Origin: Cristatella mucedo
Lineage: Eukaryota > Bryozoa > Phylactolaemata > Cristatellidae
DNA length: 64,000 nucleotides
Assembly: GCA_009760855.2 (NCBI GenBank)
Contig: WPIO01000008.1
Location: 515,001-579,000 of the forward strand
Direction: 5' to 3'
Below are positions 25,736 to 36,950 of this stretch, piece after piece. The position numbers and the translations under genes were made by a program. Positions within the stretch are counted from its first letter, which is position 1, and every line of letters starts with the position of its first letter. The notes under the pieces are model-generated. The model was not told the DNA's origin. It did no database searches and was given only the letters and a program-made list of their open reading frames with translations.

Positions 25736-28280
25736 AACTTGGCTGGTGCAGCACAGCCCAGAAAGAGGCAGTCCGGCAGGTGGCGGTGCTATCTTCAAGG
25801 TATTGATATCCGGTTCGCTGTGCGTCTCTGTAAGGCTGTGACCAGCGTGCCGTGCCACGGTGTTACGAACGTGGCGTGCAGCTTCCACGTCCGGTCGCGA
25901 CTAGGCCGCACGAAAGCACAGCGCTCGTATTGGTGTGGGTCTCAGCCGACTCGAGACTACAGGCAACCCTGAACCTTATAGCGTGGCTAGTTACTTGTAG
26001 GTGCTGCACCAATGCACGAAGGTGTGCCGAGAGTATCAGGAACACGGCAGCGACGACGAGCGCTCATACCTTAGCATATTAAGTCCGTATGCATAATGCG
26101 GACAAAGCTGTTTAACAGCAGGGGACGGCTACAGACGTACGGCAACGTCACGTCAGCTCCAATGCCAGCTTCTCGATTCCTCACTGCCTGCCACTATCTC
26201 GGGGCGCCGGTTTTTTATACTATAACTATAGGTTTTATACTATAGGTTTTTCACCTATAAAATATCGCATAATCGCATAATTTCGCAACCGCGTTATAAT
26301 AGCTAACCGTCATAATTAGGCTGGTTTAGCTAGTGCCGCCATTGCAAGAGCTCCAGCAGGACGAGAGCACCTCTCTTCGCCCGTTTCGCAAAGGGCCAAT
26401 CCGGGTACTCGCTCACTATTTGAGCATAGCTGGCCTGAGCAAAGCTGCCACTTCCTCGGGTGTATCGAGGCGTGTGCCGTGGCTTCCTGCTGCTGGCAAA
26501 CTTATCCCTGAATGTATCGCATCGTTATCGCCTGCGGCACGCCACAAGCGAGATCGGTGCTCGAACGAGGTATGCCGGCGCTGCTAGCGAGTTTCCGCGA
26601 GCACTAGCTGACCGGGCATGTCTGCAGCAGCAGAGCCTACTTAATTACTCAGAGCAAAACACGTGTGCGCTCGGAAGGCTCACTCCAGTAGCCGCGGGCT
26701 TCATGCGGACCCGCACGGTCATGCGCTGCAGCCTGAGGTCAGCAGACGGCGGGCGGGCGGGTTGTTGAGTGCGACAGAAGCTGCTGCGGCCATGCAGCAT
26801 AGCGCAGCAGCAGCTCCAGCGAGGCTAGTACGTAGGCTTAAACCTTAAACCTATCGGCGAAGGCTGTGACGATAGTATACCCGCTACGACAGCTGTCCTC
26901 CGACACTGCAGGAGGGCACGAAGGCGAGGCCCCGGCAGAGGCCTCGGCCTTCAGTCAGCGACGCCTTGGCCGCACGTCGATCGCTCGAGTCCGAAATAGC
27001 TAGCAGGCAGCATCCAGAGATCGATTTCGTCGGGCGACCTTCGCGAGGGGGGCACTTCCGCATAAGGGCGGTTCTGTAGGGACGATTCCTTGTTTTTTTC
27101 TCTCCACTCAATAGGTGTCTTCTCAGGCTGGATTCGTGGGCCGCCGCAATATGGGCGCCGCAAACGACCGTGCGCCGCCGAATGGACAGCCGGTCAGCTG
27201 AGCCGGACGCGCAGGCTTCCTCCGATTATCCCCCGTCGGCGGGCTCGTCGGCACTTAATTTTCGTCACCGGGCGCGGTTGAGACTTCTGGTCATGGCGGG
27301 CAAAAAACGGTTATTGCCCTGAGAGACGGCAGAGTACCTGAGAGCGATTATCCCTGTTCTAATGTCCCTCAGCTTCGCTACGCTTCCGGTGATGACCTCG
27401 GCTGCTCCTGGCTCAGTTCGGCTTCCACGTCGACCGTCTTCGAGCAGGGACGCATGCGAGATGCTAGCAGCTTCAGCGAGCCTTACCGATTCAACTTTAG
27501 TGGCTCTTCGCTCTTTGCCTCCGGCCTCTCGTCCGCCGCGAGCGGGAGCTCTTGGCACTGGATCAACTCCACTCCAGACGGATCTCGCGATCAGCCTCGG
27601 AGCAGCGGGCAAGATTAATGGCCGGCTGCTCGCATGGGCTACTTGCGCCATTTTAAATAGCTTTTGCACCCAGATATGGCCGATTAGGCTTAGTCAAGTT
27701 CTAGTAGCTATGTATGAGACCAACCCCTGGCGCCGACCGTCGTTCGCTCTTGTGTGGCCATTAAGTCAGCATCTCGCTCGTCGTGCCGAATGACTCAGCG
27801 GCTCTTCGGACAAGGATCATATTTTGTAGCAAAAACGGGTGGTGACTCAAGCTCTATCCTTGAGCGCTTAATACTGAGCCCTCTCGATGCAGATTTGACC
27901 TACCCAGAGTCGCTGTCTTTCACGGTGGCAGCCGACAATGTCGTCTCAGCGAGCGTGACTCGAGAGCTTTCTGCTACACGATACGAAAATGCGTCCAGCC
28001 ACAATACCACTAAATGGCTGTCAGGCAACTCGAAATCGTTCCCATCTTCGTGAGCTTCTAACACTGCTGAGATGAGAGTGTGCGATTTAGGCAATGGAAA
28101 CAGTCCATGTGTAAACAAGGTCACGATCAAGCGAAGCTAACTTGATGCTGCCGTCGAGTGACAGCTGTCGCTCCTCTGCCTCGCCGTTCGCCACCGGAGC
28201 TTCAGACGGCCAATCAGACTATCTGGCTGACTGCTACTTAACGTGCCACCTCACAGACTACTTAGAAGACCATCGTGCCT
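25736..28280. other. Intergenic DNA with CpG-rich stretches
   Basis: GC-rich at 25.8-26.1 and 26.3-27.6 kb. Overlapping frames of 143 (plus) and 134 (minus) codons at 27.3-27.8 kb carry no motif. A short repeated ctataggtttt patch lies at 26215-26255. No gene supported. Confidence 0.5.
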
Positions 28281-28444
28281 GACTTTTGGCCCATGGGTGA
28301 AGGGGCTCGCTCTTCTCAGCCCACGAGGTCGTGGGTTCGAGTCCTCCAGTGGGCGATTTTCCTCGCATTTTTCACTGCAAACGTTGGCGACAGCAGGTCA
28401 GGCACTTCTGCTGCCATATGAATGAGACTGTTGAATCAGCCTTG
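28281..28444 (+). mobile_element. tRNA-derived SINE, family SINE-A
   Basis: Head TGGCCCATGGGTGAAGGGGC (box A-like), then gtcgtgggttcgagtcctcc (box B GGTTCGAGTCC, a full match), then agtgggcgat and body, and tail gactgttgaatcagcc. Confidence 0.85.
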
Positions 28445-29399
28445 ACCTTTAACTATGCCTACGTGGCTGCGTAGCAGCAGGCCACTTGGCATACTGCCCG
28501 GTAGACCATCTAACTGGCTACTTCAAAGACTGCCTAGAGGTAAAATATTAGGTGAATGGCAAAGCAATATGGCTGGGGTAGTAAATGATAGCTAGAAATG
28601 GTCGCCACAGTCTCGCCCTCGAGCTAATGAATTTCTACTGAACTTTCAAAAGTAAGCACGATCTACTTACCATACAAATTGCCGACATGGGATGCCGAAC
28701 TGGTCTGACGCCTGCACCGGATGCTGCATAGATCTTATGGCTGCATCCGATGCCCCCCCCCCCCCCCCCCCCGCCGGATTGACGTGAACTAGAGGACCTG
28801 CTCTCAGTCTTGCCATTATTAGGATTGGTCAGTGTGTAGTTGGCCAAAAGATCGAAACCGAACCGATCCTGCGGGCATCCCGTGGCTCGGGGCATCCCGT
28901 GGCGCGTCCGACGGGCCGTAACGAACCCTGTAACTTGCATTCAATAGCTTCTAGAGCCCTGCATTGAATGTGTCTCGAAATCTGCTTGCTGCCTTAATGG
29001 CCAATTGGCCTCTCAGAAAACTGCATTTCAGCTGGCTGCGACGTAGTTTCAGGCTAATTTTCACGTAAATTTCATTATATTTTGCCCTCACTTATAGCTG
29101 GACCGCCACGAGTTGCCCGAAAATATCCGCCTGTTCTGTCTTGTTATCTGCTGAAGTTTTCCACGTGGGTACGACAGTGCACCGATAGTGTGCTAATAGA
29201 TACGAGTGTGGCTTTATTCGTCTATCGACCGCTGGGGCGTTCTTGAATTCTATAGTGGATGTGACGCGTGCTACCGGCATACCTGTCAAGACTGCCTTGC
29301 AAAATCTACCTATTTCGAGTTTTGCTTGTAGCCTAGGAATTAGCTTTTGCTAGGCAATACGGGGGTGTGGGCAGGGCGGGGCAGGAGAGGCTTACTTAT
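28445..29399. other. Intergenic DNA, nothing recognised
   Basis: Contains a C20 run and a short direct repeat (ggcatcccgtgg twice near 28877-28903). Confidence 0.5.
28753..28772. repeat. C20 homopolymer
   Basis: Twenty consecutive cytosines; the minus strand is a G20 tract able to form a G-quadruplex. Confidence 0.97.
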
Positions 29400-29558
29400 A
29401 GTCTGGGGGTAAGCTGCCCGAGCCTCGGTGATCCGGGCCAGACGGAGTCGGATACTGCACTGGAGCAGGCGACTCTTTACTGTCAGCTGCAGGGCGTAAT
29501 TAAACCTGCTGCCAAGACTCCTGTGCCACTGTATAAACGAGGCTGTTGAATAAGCCAG
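29400..29558 (+). mobile_element. SINE-A, strongly diverged
   Basis: The tail ctgtgccactgtataaacga ggctgttgaataagcc is clear (29519-29554). The head is degraded, with only ctgggggtaagctgcccgag left as a box A candidate. Confidence 0.55.
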
Positions 29559-30805
29559 CCTTTACTCTCTTTCCTTTGCACACAAGGCGACGATAGCTGA
29601 CATTCGTAAAGAATGGCAAAATGCAATAAAAAAAGAAAGCAAAAGCGAACGTAAACTAATAAGCAAGCAGAATACTTTACAAAGGCACCTTAGTGAAACA
29701 GTAGACCGCTCGGCCTCGCGGTGTGCTGTCACGTGCCATCCTTTATCGCAGCACAGCGAAGGGGCGCGCCTGGCCGGGCTCGCCTGCGCCGAACGCTGCG
29801 AGAGACTTAATCGCTCGTTGAAACGTCAGCGTCCTTGTTTTTGCTTGCAACTCGTCTAGACAGACTCGCTTCGACAGTTGATATTTCATGGCTGGCGTTT
29901 AAAACCGCAGCCACGACAGTATGGCGAGCTTGCCATTATACCTTATATGCTGCTCAGCTTCCGTTTTTAATCTTGCAGCTTATTTCCAAGGAGTAGTACT
30001 ACAGCAGCTTCGAGCGGTGAGCGAATACGGTCGCGCTCTGCCCTCTAGCGCTACCCGTCTCGACCGCTGGCTGCGGCTGAGTAGGAGGGATTAAGGCATG
30101 GCAACGAGTCTGCGGGTACGGTGTCCGCTCTCTGAGCCGCCGGCTCAGGCCGAGCCAGCTCACAGGCGCCTGGCCTAACCCGTCAATGGGTCAAACTTAC
30201 TCATCAAGAACGGCCAGCCGGCGAGCGGCGCCCGCAGGATGTCGGGCTTAGTAGTTTTTATTGTCCATGCAAAGGATGTCGTGAGTCGGCTCTTCTCCAT
30301 TCATAAAATCAGTCTACACGGATGAGAGCCGCGCAGAGAGAAAGACCCTCGACTAGGGTAAACATAGTCGAGGGAGGTGTTGCACTCTGGGATCGATGAG
30401 ACCGGCCGGAAACGATTAGACCAGCAAACCGAAGAGAGCCATCCTGCTGTGGCTACATTAAGCACGGCTGCCGTTAAGCTGCTCAGCAGACGACCTTGCT
30501 GTACTTGCTTGCTGTGGCGTGTTTGCCCTGGACCTAGTTTGAAGATCGTCATTGCATGAATTTCGAGGCATAGGCAGCAACCATACTGTATCTTACGGTG
30601 GATTGTCTCCTATGCGAGCGGACTGTAGCTTTTTGCTGAGACCTCGTTCGAATCAGCAGCCGACATTGGGGGGGGGGGGAACAGGTAGATTACACAGTCG
30701 GGTGACAATGAACTCTACTGGCCATGCTCCTGTCCATCTTAAGATATACTTGTGTGACCGAGCTATGTCGGATCGAGCATCTTTGCCTCTCGGCATCCTG
30801 GCATG
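29559..30805. other. Intergenic DNA, nothing recognised
   Basis: Moderately GC-rich at 29.7-30.2 kb. A possible SINE-A head remnant (gacctcgttcgaatcagcag) lies at about 30640. A G10 run begins at 30669. No gene supported. Confidence 0.45.
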
Positions 30806-30960
30806 CAACAGCAATAATAACAATAATAATAATAATAAAAGTAATAGTAGAAGTAATAATAGCACTTAACTGTCTGTATATGACCTCTGTAAATAAATCT
30901 CTTTCTAGGCACTTTATATATGCTGAAAAGGAAGCATGATCGATTGTTTGATGATATACC
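30806..30960 (-). mobile_element. LINE-1 tail and 3' UTR fragment
   Basis: (ATA)n tail, then a terminal block in reverse (aaatctctttctaggcactt) and gaaaaggaagcatgatcgat of the 3' UTR. Confidence 0.75.
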
Positions 30961-31149
30961 ATAATATATCATATACCAATAATATATAATAGATATACCA
31001 ATAAGTTGGCTTTTTGAAAGTTTGATACAAAAGACTGCTTCTACAGCTAGTCACGTCATCACGTTCGATCCCAGCTAAGGCTTGGTGACTGCTTCCACGA
31101 TGGCTTGATAAGGATCTTACTTGCTCCCCGACTTGGTCTAGACTGGCCT

Positions 31150-31690
31150 ACCGTAATTCAATACTGGCAGGGCTACCAAAAAAACTTAGTCCATTCAGTT
31201 AGTGATGAATGTGGCTGCAAGTTTGGCCGATGAATTCAAGAAATTCCCCGACGCATATTCTTTACTAAACGTTTGCTGCCTTTGCTTCCAGTTAATCAAC
31301 GAATGCAGAGCAAAATAATTCTTACTTTGATCGTACGATGGATCGGGTCTGTCTTACCTAGCTGAGCTGCTGCACCAGGTTCAGCCTCTTTGTGCCTTCA
31401 TGTCCTCTCATATGAATAAATTAGCTACTCCATCATTTCACTTTAAGACCGTTGGCGACAAAAGCTTTCGCTCTGCATTCTGCATCCTGCTGTGGAACAC
31501 CCACAATTCCTATGCAAAGATATTTCTCTTGCCCCACCCAGCACCGACTGTAGCACATCCTTTCAAGCTATCAAGTTTTGCTGCTTCCAGGCTACTCACT
31601 TCTTCGCTTGCCCTCCAGATTCGGTGTTACTGCTTCTCATCCTTTCTTCGTTGTGTGAGGTGAGGTCTGTTGGCTACCGTACGCGAACTG
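31150..31690 (+). mobile_element. LINE-2 C-terminal region fragment
   Basis: Plus-strand reading gives LSCCTRFSLCAFMSSH (cf. LAELLHQFQPPRALRSS in the family), then FHFKTVGDKSFRSAFCILLW, parallel to LKTVGDRSFYSA of the copy at 12.6-14.1 kb. It ends before the LINE-2 terminus (ggctaccgtacgcgaactga at about 31670). Confidence 0.78.
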
Positions 31691-31796
31691 AGAGCGAAAA
31701 GAGACGTCGAGTATTCAGCTATAGAGCATTCACCCGCATAATACGTGCAGCTGATTCTCTGCTGCGGAATTACAGACTGAGATGCGCAGCTACTGG

Positions 31797-31953
31797 GCCG
31801 TGGAAACCCATGAGGTAGGGGGCTCTCTCTTTGCGACCAAGGTCGTGGGTTCGAATCCTGCACTGGGCGATCCTTTATTTGTATAGTGCAATTGATGGCG
31901 ATCATCGTTTGTGCTCTTCTGCTGCTTAAACAGAAGAAGCCGTTTGAGCCGCC
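31797..31953 (+). mobile_element. tRNA-derived SINE, family SINE-A
   Basis: Head cccatgaggtagggggctct, intact box B (gtgggttcgaatcctgc), then actgggcgatcctttattt, and a partly altered tail (gctcttctgctgcttaaaca). Confidence 0.83.
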
Positions 31954-32284
31954 ATGATATATTTTTTTTACTTGCACCTATGCGTGCGAGAACTGGTAAT
32001 TTGCCCATGTGCAGGTATCTGGAAATATGTGTATATTAAATGTACGTTGGTCAACATATGCAGGTAAATTCACGGATTATTCAGTATGACAGGCAGTATA
32101 TCTTGAGAGTAATGTAATACATAAAATAAATATTGTATTTACTGCATATTCGACCGTATAATATCTAAGAATTAATGAGGCTGAATCTATGCTAATAGGC
32201 AACCTGCAAATAGAGCAGAAATTATACAGACTAAGAACAGAGCCAATAATGTATAGATCTATGCTTGTTCTGTATATCGCCATA

Positions 32285-32352
32285 CGAGAAATTCAATCTC
32301 TATGCAGGTGCTTTGCATAGCACAGCAAGGCTTGAGCCCACGACCTCGGTCG
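32285..32352 (-). mobile_element. SINE-B fragment cut by a LINE-1 tail
   Basis: gcttgagcccacgacctcgg is the SINE-B box B region in reverse, preceded by its terminal block. The tRNA head beyond it is missing; the sequence joins directly to the LINE-1 (ATT)n tail at 32353. Confidence 0.7.
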
Positions 32353-33098
32353 TTTAATAATAATAATAACAATGCACTTGATAAAGCGCCCTCAGAGAAC
32401 TCAATCTCTTTCTAGGTGCTTTACATTTGCTGCAAAGGGAAATGCAATTGAATGGTGGTAAAATCATGCTTGATAAACAAACAAAATGAATGACGTGGTT
32501 AGGGGTGACATGCACAGGGTCAGCATGCAAATGTGGTTAGTGGCAGCATGCACAGTGTCAGCATGCATAAGCACATGAAAGATGAATCACGGGGACCCAC
32601 TAAATGCTGTCCTAAATAGGTGTTTTTAGGTTCCTTTTAAATGTAGTCAGGTCAGGGGATGTTCTGACGCAGTTCGGGAGGGAGTTCCAGGCTTTGGGAG
32701 CATATGAACTAAATGCACGGTCTCCAAAGGATTTGAGGTTTGTACGAGGTATTTCTAGACTGTTGGATTCCGAAAAGCGGGTGGTACGATGCTTGGCCTG
32801 ATGTGGGAGTATGTCGGAGAGATAGGCTGGAGCCATAGAATGAAGGGACCTAAAAGTGAGGGACAAAACCTTGAAGTCAATCCGTTGCTTGACTGGTAGC
32901 CAGTGCAGGTCGGCGAGAAGTGGAGTAACGTGGCAACTGCGACGCTCACGACAGACAAGCCTCCTAGCTGCAGAGTTTTGCACCAGCTGCAATCGCCTGA
33001 TCGCACATGCTGGTAGGCCAGTAAGCAGTGAGTTGCAGAAGTCGAGACAGGATGTCACGAATGCATGGACCAACTTGGACGTGGTATCCTTATCTAAT
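32353..33098 (-). mobile_element. LINE-1 3' fragment, young copy
   Basis: Nearly identical to the copy at 4936-5636. It has an (ATT)n tail, the terminal stem-loop, the complete 3' UTR and a C-terminal frame open for about 150 codons. It reaches slightly further 5' (to gtggtatccttatctaa). Confidence 0.93.
32612..33073 (-). pseudogene. LINE-1 ORF2 C-terminal region (truncated)
   Basis: Open for 153 codons with [34 protein letters not shown] (one residue longer than the copy at 5 kb), [38 protein letters not shown] and TFKRNLKT. It stops a few residues before the family end [11 protein letters not shown] because of a small deletion. 5' truncation removed endonuclease and reverse transcriptase. 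Confidence 0.92.
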
Positions 33099-33825
33099 TA
33101 AGGTAAGCATCTTCACCCCCTGGGCCAAATTGTGGCTGCGTGAAACGGAACCAAGCATGTAGGAAGAAAGCCTAACCTGGAGACTTCTTTTTTTCATTTC
33201 TGCCGACAACCAGTAAAAAAAACGTAAAGATTGCAGCCATTGCACCTTTCATCTTACTCGTCTGCATCGCCTGCTGCATCACGTGAACGCACAAGGTTAG
33301 CAGCATGAGCAGCATTAGCAGCTGAGCAGAACACCTGCTTATATGCCCTCTGGCACCAAAGGATTTGTGGCTATGAGACTCTAATCACTCGCCGGATCTT
33401 TGGATCTTGAAGTGTGAATACCTTGCCTTTAGGATAGGAGCCAGTGGTAAGTTTTGGTGGCAACCAGAGATGCAGGCATCACTTTTTGGCCAAGGAATAA
33501 CGTGCTAAGAGGCATTATTAATACAGCCCTTACACGAGCCGTCGGCGGCCGCTTGCTGCGTGATGACTTTCCCTGGTACCAAGTACTTGATTTGTTTGCA
33601 TAGCCTCGCAGGCAGGAAGGCGGCGGCTTCAGTGGACTGACCCCGATGGAGCGAGATAGCTTGTAGCCCGGCGGTGTGCTTCTTCGTCCTTCACGAGATC
33701 GGCTCCATCTGGAAAGGTCAGAGTTGTGGCCCCTTGGTTTACTCGTGGCTATGCCCCTAGCTACAAAGCTTTGCAGTCAGCTTCCCCACTCAAGACTACG
33801 GGCTGATACTCTGACCTGTCACCGA
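33099..33825. other. Intergenic DNA with a SINE-B head remnant
   Basis: At about 33102-33140 the text aagcatcttcaccccctggg ccaaattgtgg resembles a SINE-B head in reverse. Otherwise nothing is recognised. Confidence 0.45.
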
Positions 33826-33975
33826 GTCTTCGCCCAGAGATGAGACTGCACACACGTTACGATCCAGCGAGTGGGTTCGAGTCCTCCGGCATGCAGATCT
33901 TTATTGCCGACTTCGTAGTGGACCGGCAGGTGCTCTCTTGCGAAGCTTTTGTAAATAAAGCTGCTAAACCAGTTG
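33826..33975 (+). mobile_element. SINE-A, diverged
   Basis: Box B gagtgggttcgagtcctccg is intact; the head upstream is degraded. The tail is reduced to aataaagctgctaaacc. Confidence 0.65.
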
Positions 33976-35039
33976 TGTCTTTCTTTAGTCAAATGTCGGA
34001 CGCAAAAGAAATTAGTTGCTCAACGAGTATCCTTGTTCGGATCCCCTACCCCCAGCTGCTGCTTCGAGTAAAACTTTCTGTGTGCACTTGCATTAACGCC
34101 GGGAGAGAGAGAGTGATTCGCTGCAGCTCGAATGGCTCGTAGAGAGGGAGGTAGTGGGATTTGATTACTACCGACGTTTCAGTTCGATCCTCGGCAGACT
34201 TGGCCGTGCCGTGGCATCTCACAGTGTGCCACCTCCCCTTGGCTCAGCCGATGGCTTTGGACTCTCTCCCGAGCAGCGTGACACTCATAGCCGACGTGTG
34301 AGATAGGAGAGTTGCCGACTCGGAGCACAGAAAGCTGCAAACAGTAAAGAACAGTTCAAAAGAGGTGTCCCCAAAGGTAGGTCGCCGGAAGGGGCACGGT
34401 ACCGAGTGCCTGTCAGAGCAATCTTTTAGGATCAGAGGTAGCACGTTCAGTTCGTTGTCCTTAGAGGACTGAGAACGGCCGGCAGTGACTCCGGTTACAG
34501 AGCCAGATGTGTACATTAGAGTCGCGGAGCTGGAGTAGGCCACAAGTGTGCAAGCTCAAACTTAGCTCTGAGTTGGCTTCTTGAGCGGATGATGTCACCA
34601 GAGGACTCTTGCCAACGAGGGATCGTGGCAAAATTTACTAGATTTTTGATAATTAAACAAGTGGTGGTGTTACGGACTGCAGAAGAGTAACATTGTCGGA
34701 ATAACAGAGAAGAAATAACAGAGATCCGGCGGATCTTCTTCTTTCTTGGATGCAGGAAGAGAGATGCTGGAGAGCTCTAGCTAGTACGATTTGAAAACCA
34801 TGTGATGGATTTTGGAACCAGTGATGGAAGTATTCGTCGAAAGACGCCTTTGTAGAGTGGTGGATACGCAGATCCTCTTTTTAGCAATAGTAAAGATGAA
34901 CGGTTGTATTAGCAGTATCCTGCACATATTTCTTGAATAGTCATATGATCAATTTTGCAACGTCGGGGCTCTGGAACACTATCATTGTAGCCCGAACCGA
35001 TTCGAGCCACTAATTTTCACTAAAGATGCCCACACCATA
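33976..35039. other. Intergenic DNA, nothing recognised
   Basis: Only short frames. A 99-codon minus frame at 34244-34543 contains LMYTSGSVTG, which looks like an AMP-binding motif by chance but has no other family block. Confidence 0.45.
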
Positions 35040-35212
35040 ATGGTGAGCCGTAATGACCTACTAGGTATAGCGAGTGCTTTTCACGACATCGCTTCAGAAG
35101 TCGTGGGATCGAATCATCCGGTGGGCGATCAGGTATTGCCACTGTAAGCAGTGGTGATAGCCTTACGGGCTCTTCTGCCACTACACAAAAGAGGCTGTTG
35201 AATCAGCTGGTA
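35040..35212 (+). mobile_element. tRNA-derived SINE, family SINE-A (best full copy)
   Basis: Head atggtgagccgtaatgacct actaggtatagcg, box B-like gtgggatcgaatcatcc, then ggtgggcgatcaggtattgc, a small internal hairpin (ccactgtaagcagtgg), ttctgccactacacaaaaga and the end ggctgttgaatcagc. It defines the family layout used for the other copies. Confidence 0.85.
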
Positions 35213-35351
35213 ATTTTTTAACACGCTATAAGCAGAACTGCAACTCACTCGTTAGTGCAGCTGGCCAGCATGGCATATGCAAGCCAGGTATTAATTCTAT
35301 AATTATCAAAGGCTTTAACTGCATGTTGAGAGACTTGTCCTTGGGGCTGAT

Positions 35352-35460
35352 ACAATACAGTAATAATAATGAGACATTTGTATAGCACCTCAAGAGAACT
35401 AAATCTCTTTCTAGCCACCTAAATGTGCTTCGAAGGAAGCACATCAATGGTAAACGTATG
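35352..35460 (-). mobile_element. LINE-1 tail fragment
   Basis: Short (ATA)n tail, then tagcacctcaagagaactaa atctctttctag and a shortened 3' UTR. Confidence 0.75.
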
Positions 35461-35767
35461 CTGTTAGCCAGAGTTGCACTTATGCAGGTGCTAAGTCACC
35501 AACTTCTATCGCTATTGTCATCGTATAGCTATCAAGGGTCGCTGATCTGGGCTGGGCAAGAGTCAGCTTTTATTAAAAATAGGCAGCAGCACTATGCAAT
35601 GGGCATGTCGAGAAAAGCTGTGCTGAAATCCCACAAGCCTTCGGCTGATGCCGCCCGACAAGCCTGTCGCTATCAGTGGGGTCAACAAAGGAGGTTGTCA
35701 GTATCGGTGGAGTCAACAAAGGAGATTTGGATAAAAAAATACTTAAGGTCAGCTGACTCGGCTCTCT

Positions 35768-35890
35768 CATATACATAGCAGCAGAAGAACCTTAGTGGCT
35801 ATCACTTCTGCTTGCAGTGGGCAATTTAAGAATTGCCTCCTACAGGACTCGAATCCATCTCGAACCCAAACCCCTTCGAGCACTGGGAAA
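35768..35890 (-). mobile_element. SINE-A, diverged
   Basis: In reverse: tail remnant gcagcagaagaacc, body ggctatcacttctgcttgca gtgggcaat, box B tcgaacccaaac region and head end gcactgggaaacc. Confidence 0.6.
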
Positions 35891-36864
35891 CCATTATATT
35901 TTCGGTGCTTAACTCGGGTTGAGCAAAGCTTCGGCGAGAGTCAGAGACTGCACTGCATCTCCCTAACGAAGCTCCTCTCTGCACCCTCTGACCGTCATTC
36001 TAGTCATCAACACGGGAAAAGCTCTTACTGGTGCCACAGCTTATCGACTGAAGCTGGTGATTACCTAATCAAAGAGGTGCTTATGCGAAGAGAGAGAGAG
36101 AGAGAGAGAGAGACACGCACACACACAGACAGCAAGCTCAATTAGGACTTGGACAGTGTTACTTGGTGTCTGATCATACATCATGCCAAAGCCGGCCAGT
36201 TTCATCGGCTGGCAAAGCACTTCAACACAGCTCAATGAATGTATGCCACGGTGGAAGCTCGATACCACGGTAGAGGACCGGCTGCCAACGATGCACAGAT
36301 ATTAGGCTGCATGTCGTGCATGCAAACTCTGCATCGAATAGATCGCGTGGCAAGCCTGCTCAGGCAAGCCATCCATTGCAAGCTGTGAAGGGCGAAGCGG
36401 ATGGCCCTACGAAATTTCGGGGAAATTCGCCGGATTGGAGCTAGCACAGCTTGGTCGCTCGCCCTTGCCGAAGGGGGGGGCTGCGTCGTGTGGCCAATCA
36501 CCTCGAGGCTGGCCTGTGTTAAGATCACGACCTTTTCAAGATGAGGGTCGTTTTGAAAATTGTAGCGCATGTCGCAGGATCACCCAGTGAATTGGACCAT
36601 GGGCTAGGGCGCTGGAAGCCAATGCTGCGTCTAATTTTTCGGCTTCGATTCTCGGCGGATGGCATTTGTTCGATTGTTCAGGCTGACGTTCAAGCGTTCG
36701 AAGCATCAGAGCCTCTAGCATCGGCAGGGGCGTGGCATGCTTCCTGTGCGGTTGTGACATGCTTCCTGCGTCCCAAGTGTGCCTAGCTCGATTGCAGCAT
36801 GTGGACGCATGTAACTGAGACTAGACGACCGCAGTGGAGGTGTTCGACCTACGATGCTGGGTTT
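35891..36864. other. Intergenic DNA, nothing recognised
   Basis: Includes a short (GA)n at 36090-36112. No gene supported. Confidence 0.45.
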
Positions 36865-36950
36865 CTAGATCTTGGATCATTCCTAGATCTTGGATCATTC
36901 CTAGATCTTGGATCATTCCTAGATCTTGGATCATTCCTAGATCTAGGATC
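36865..36950. repeat. 18-bp minisatellite, about 4.8 copies
   Basis: Exact tandem units ctagatcttggatcattc, the last one changed to ctagatctagga. In one plus frame it reads as a six-residue repeat FLDLGS. Confidence 0.97.

Noticed and set aside
28296-28370. Possible genuine tRNA gene
   Set aside because: Box B is perfect, but the acceptor and anticodon stems do not pair well, and the same head is followed by the SINE-A body and tail here and in other copies.
34244-34543. LMYTSGSVTG in a minus frame, like the AMP-binding motif of acyl-CoA synthetases
   Set aside because: The motif is broken (usual form YTSGSTG followed by PKG), nothing downstream fits the family, and the frame is short.
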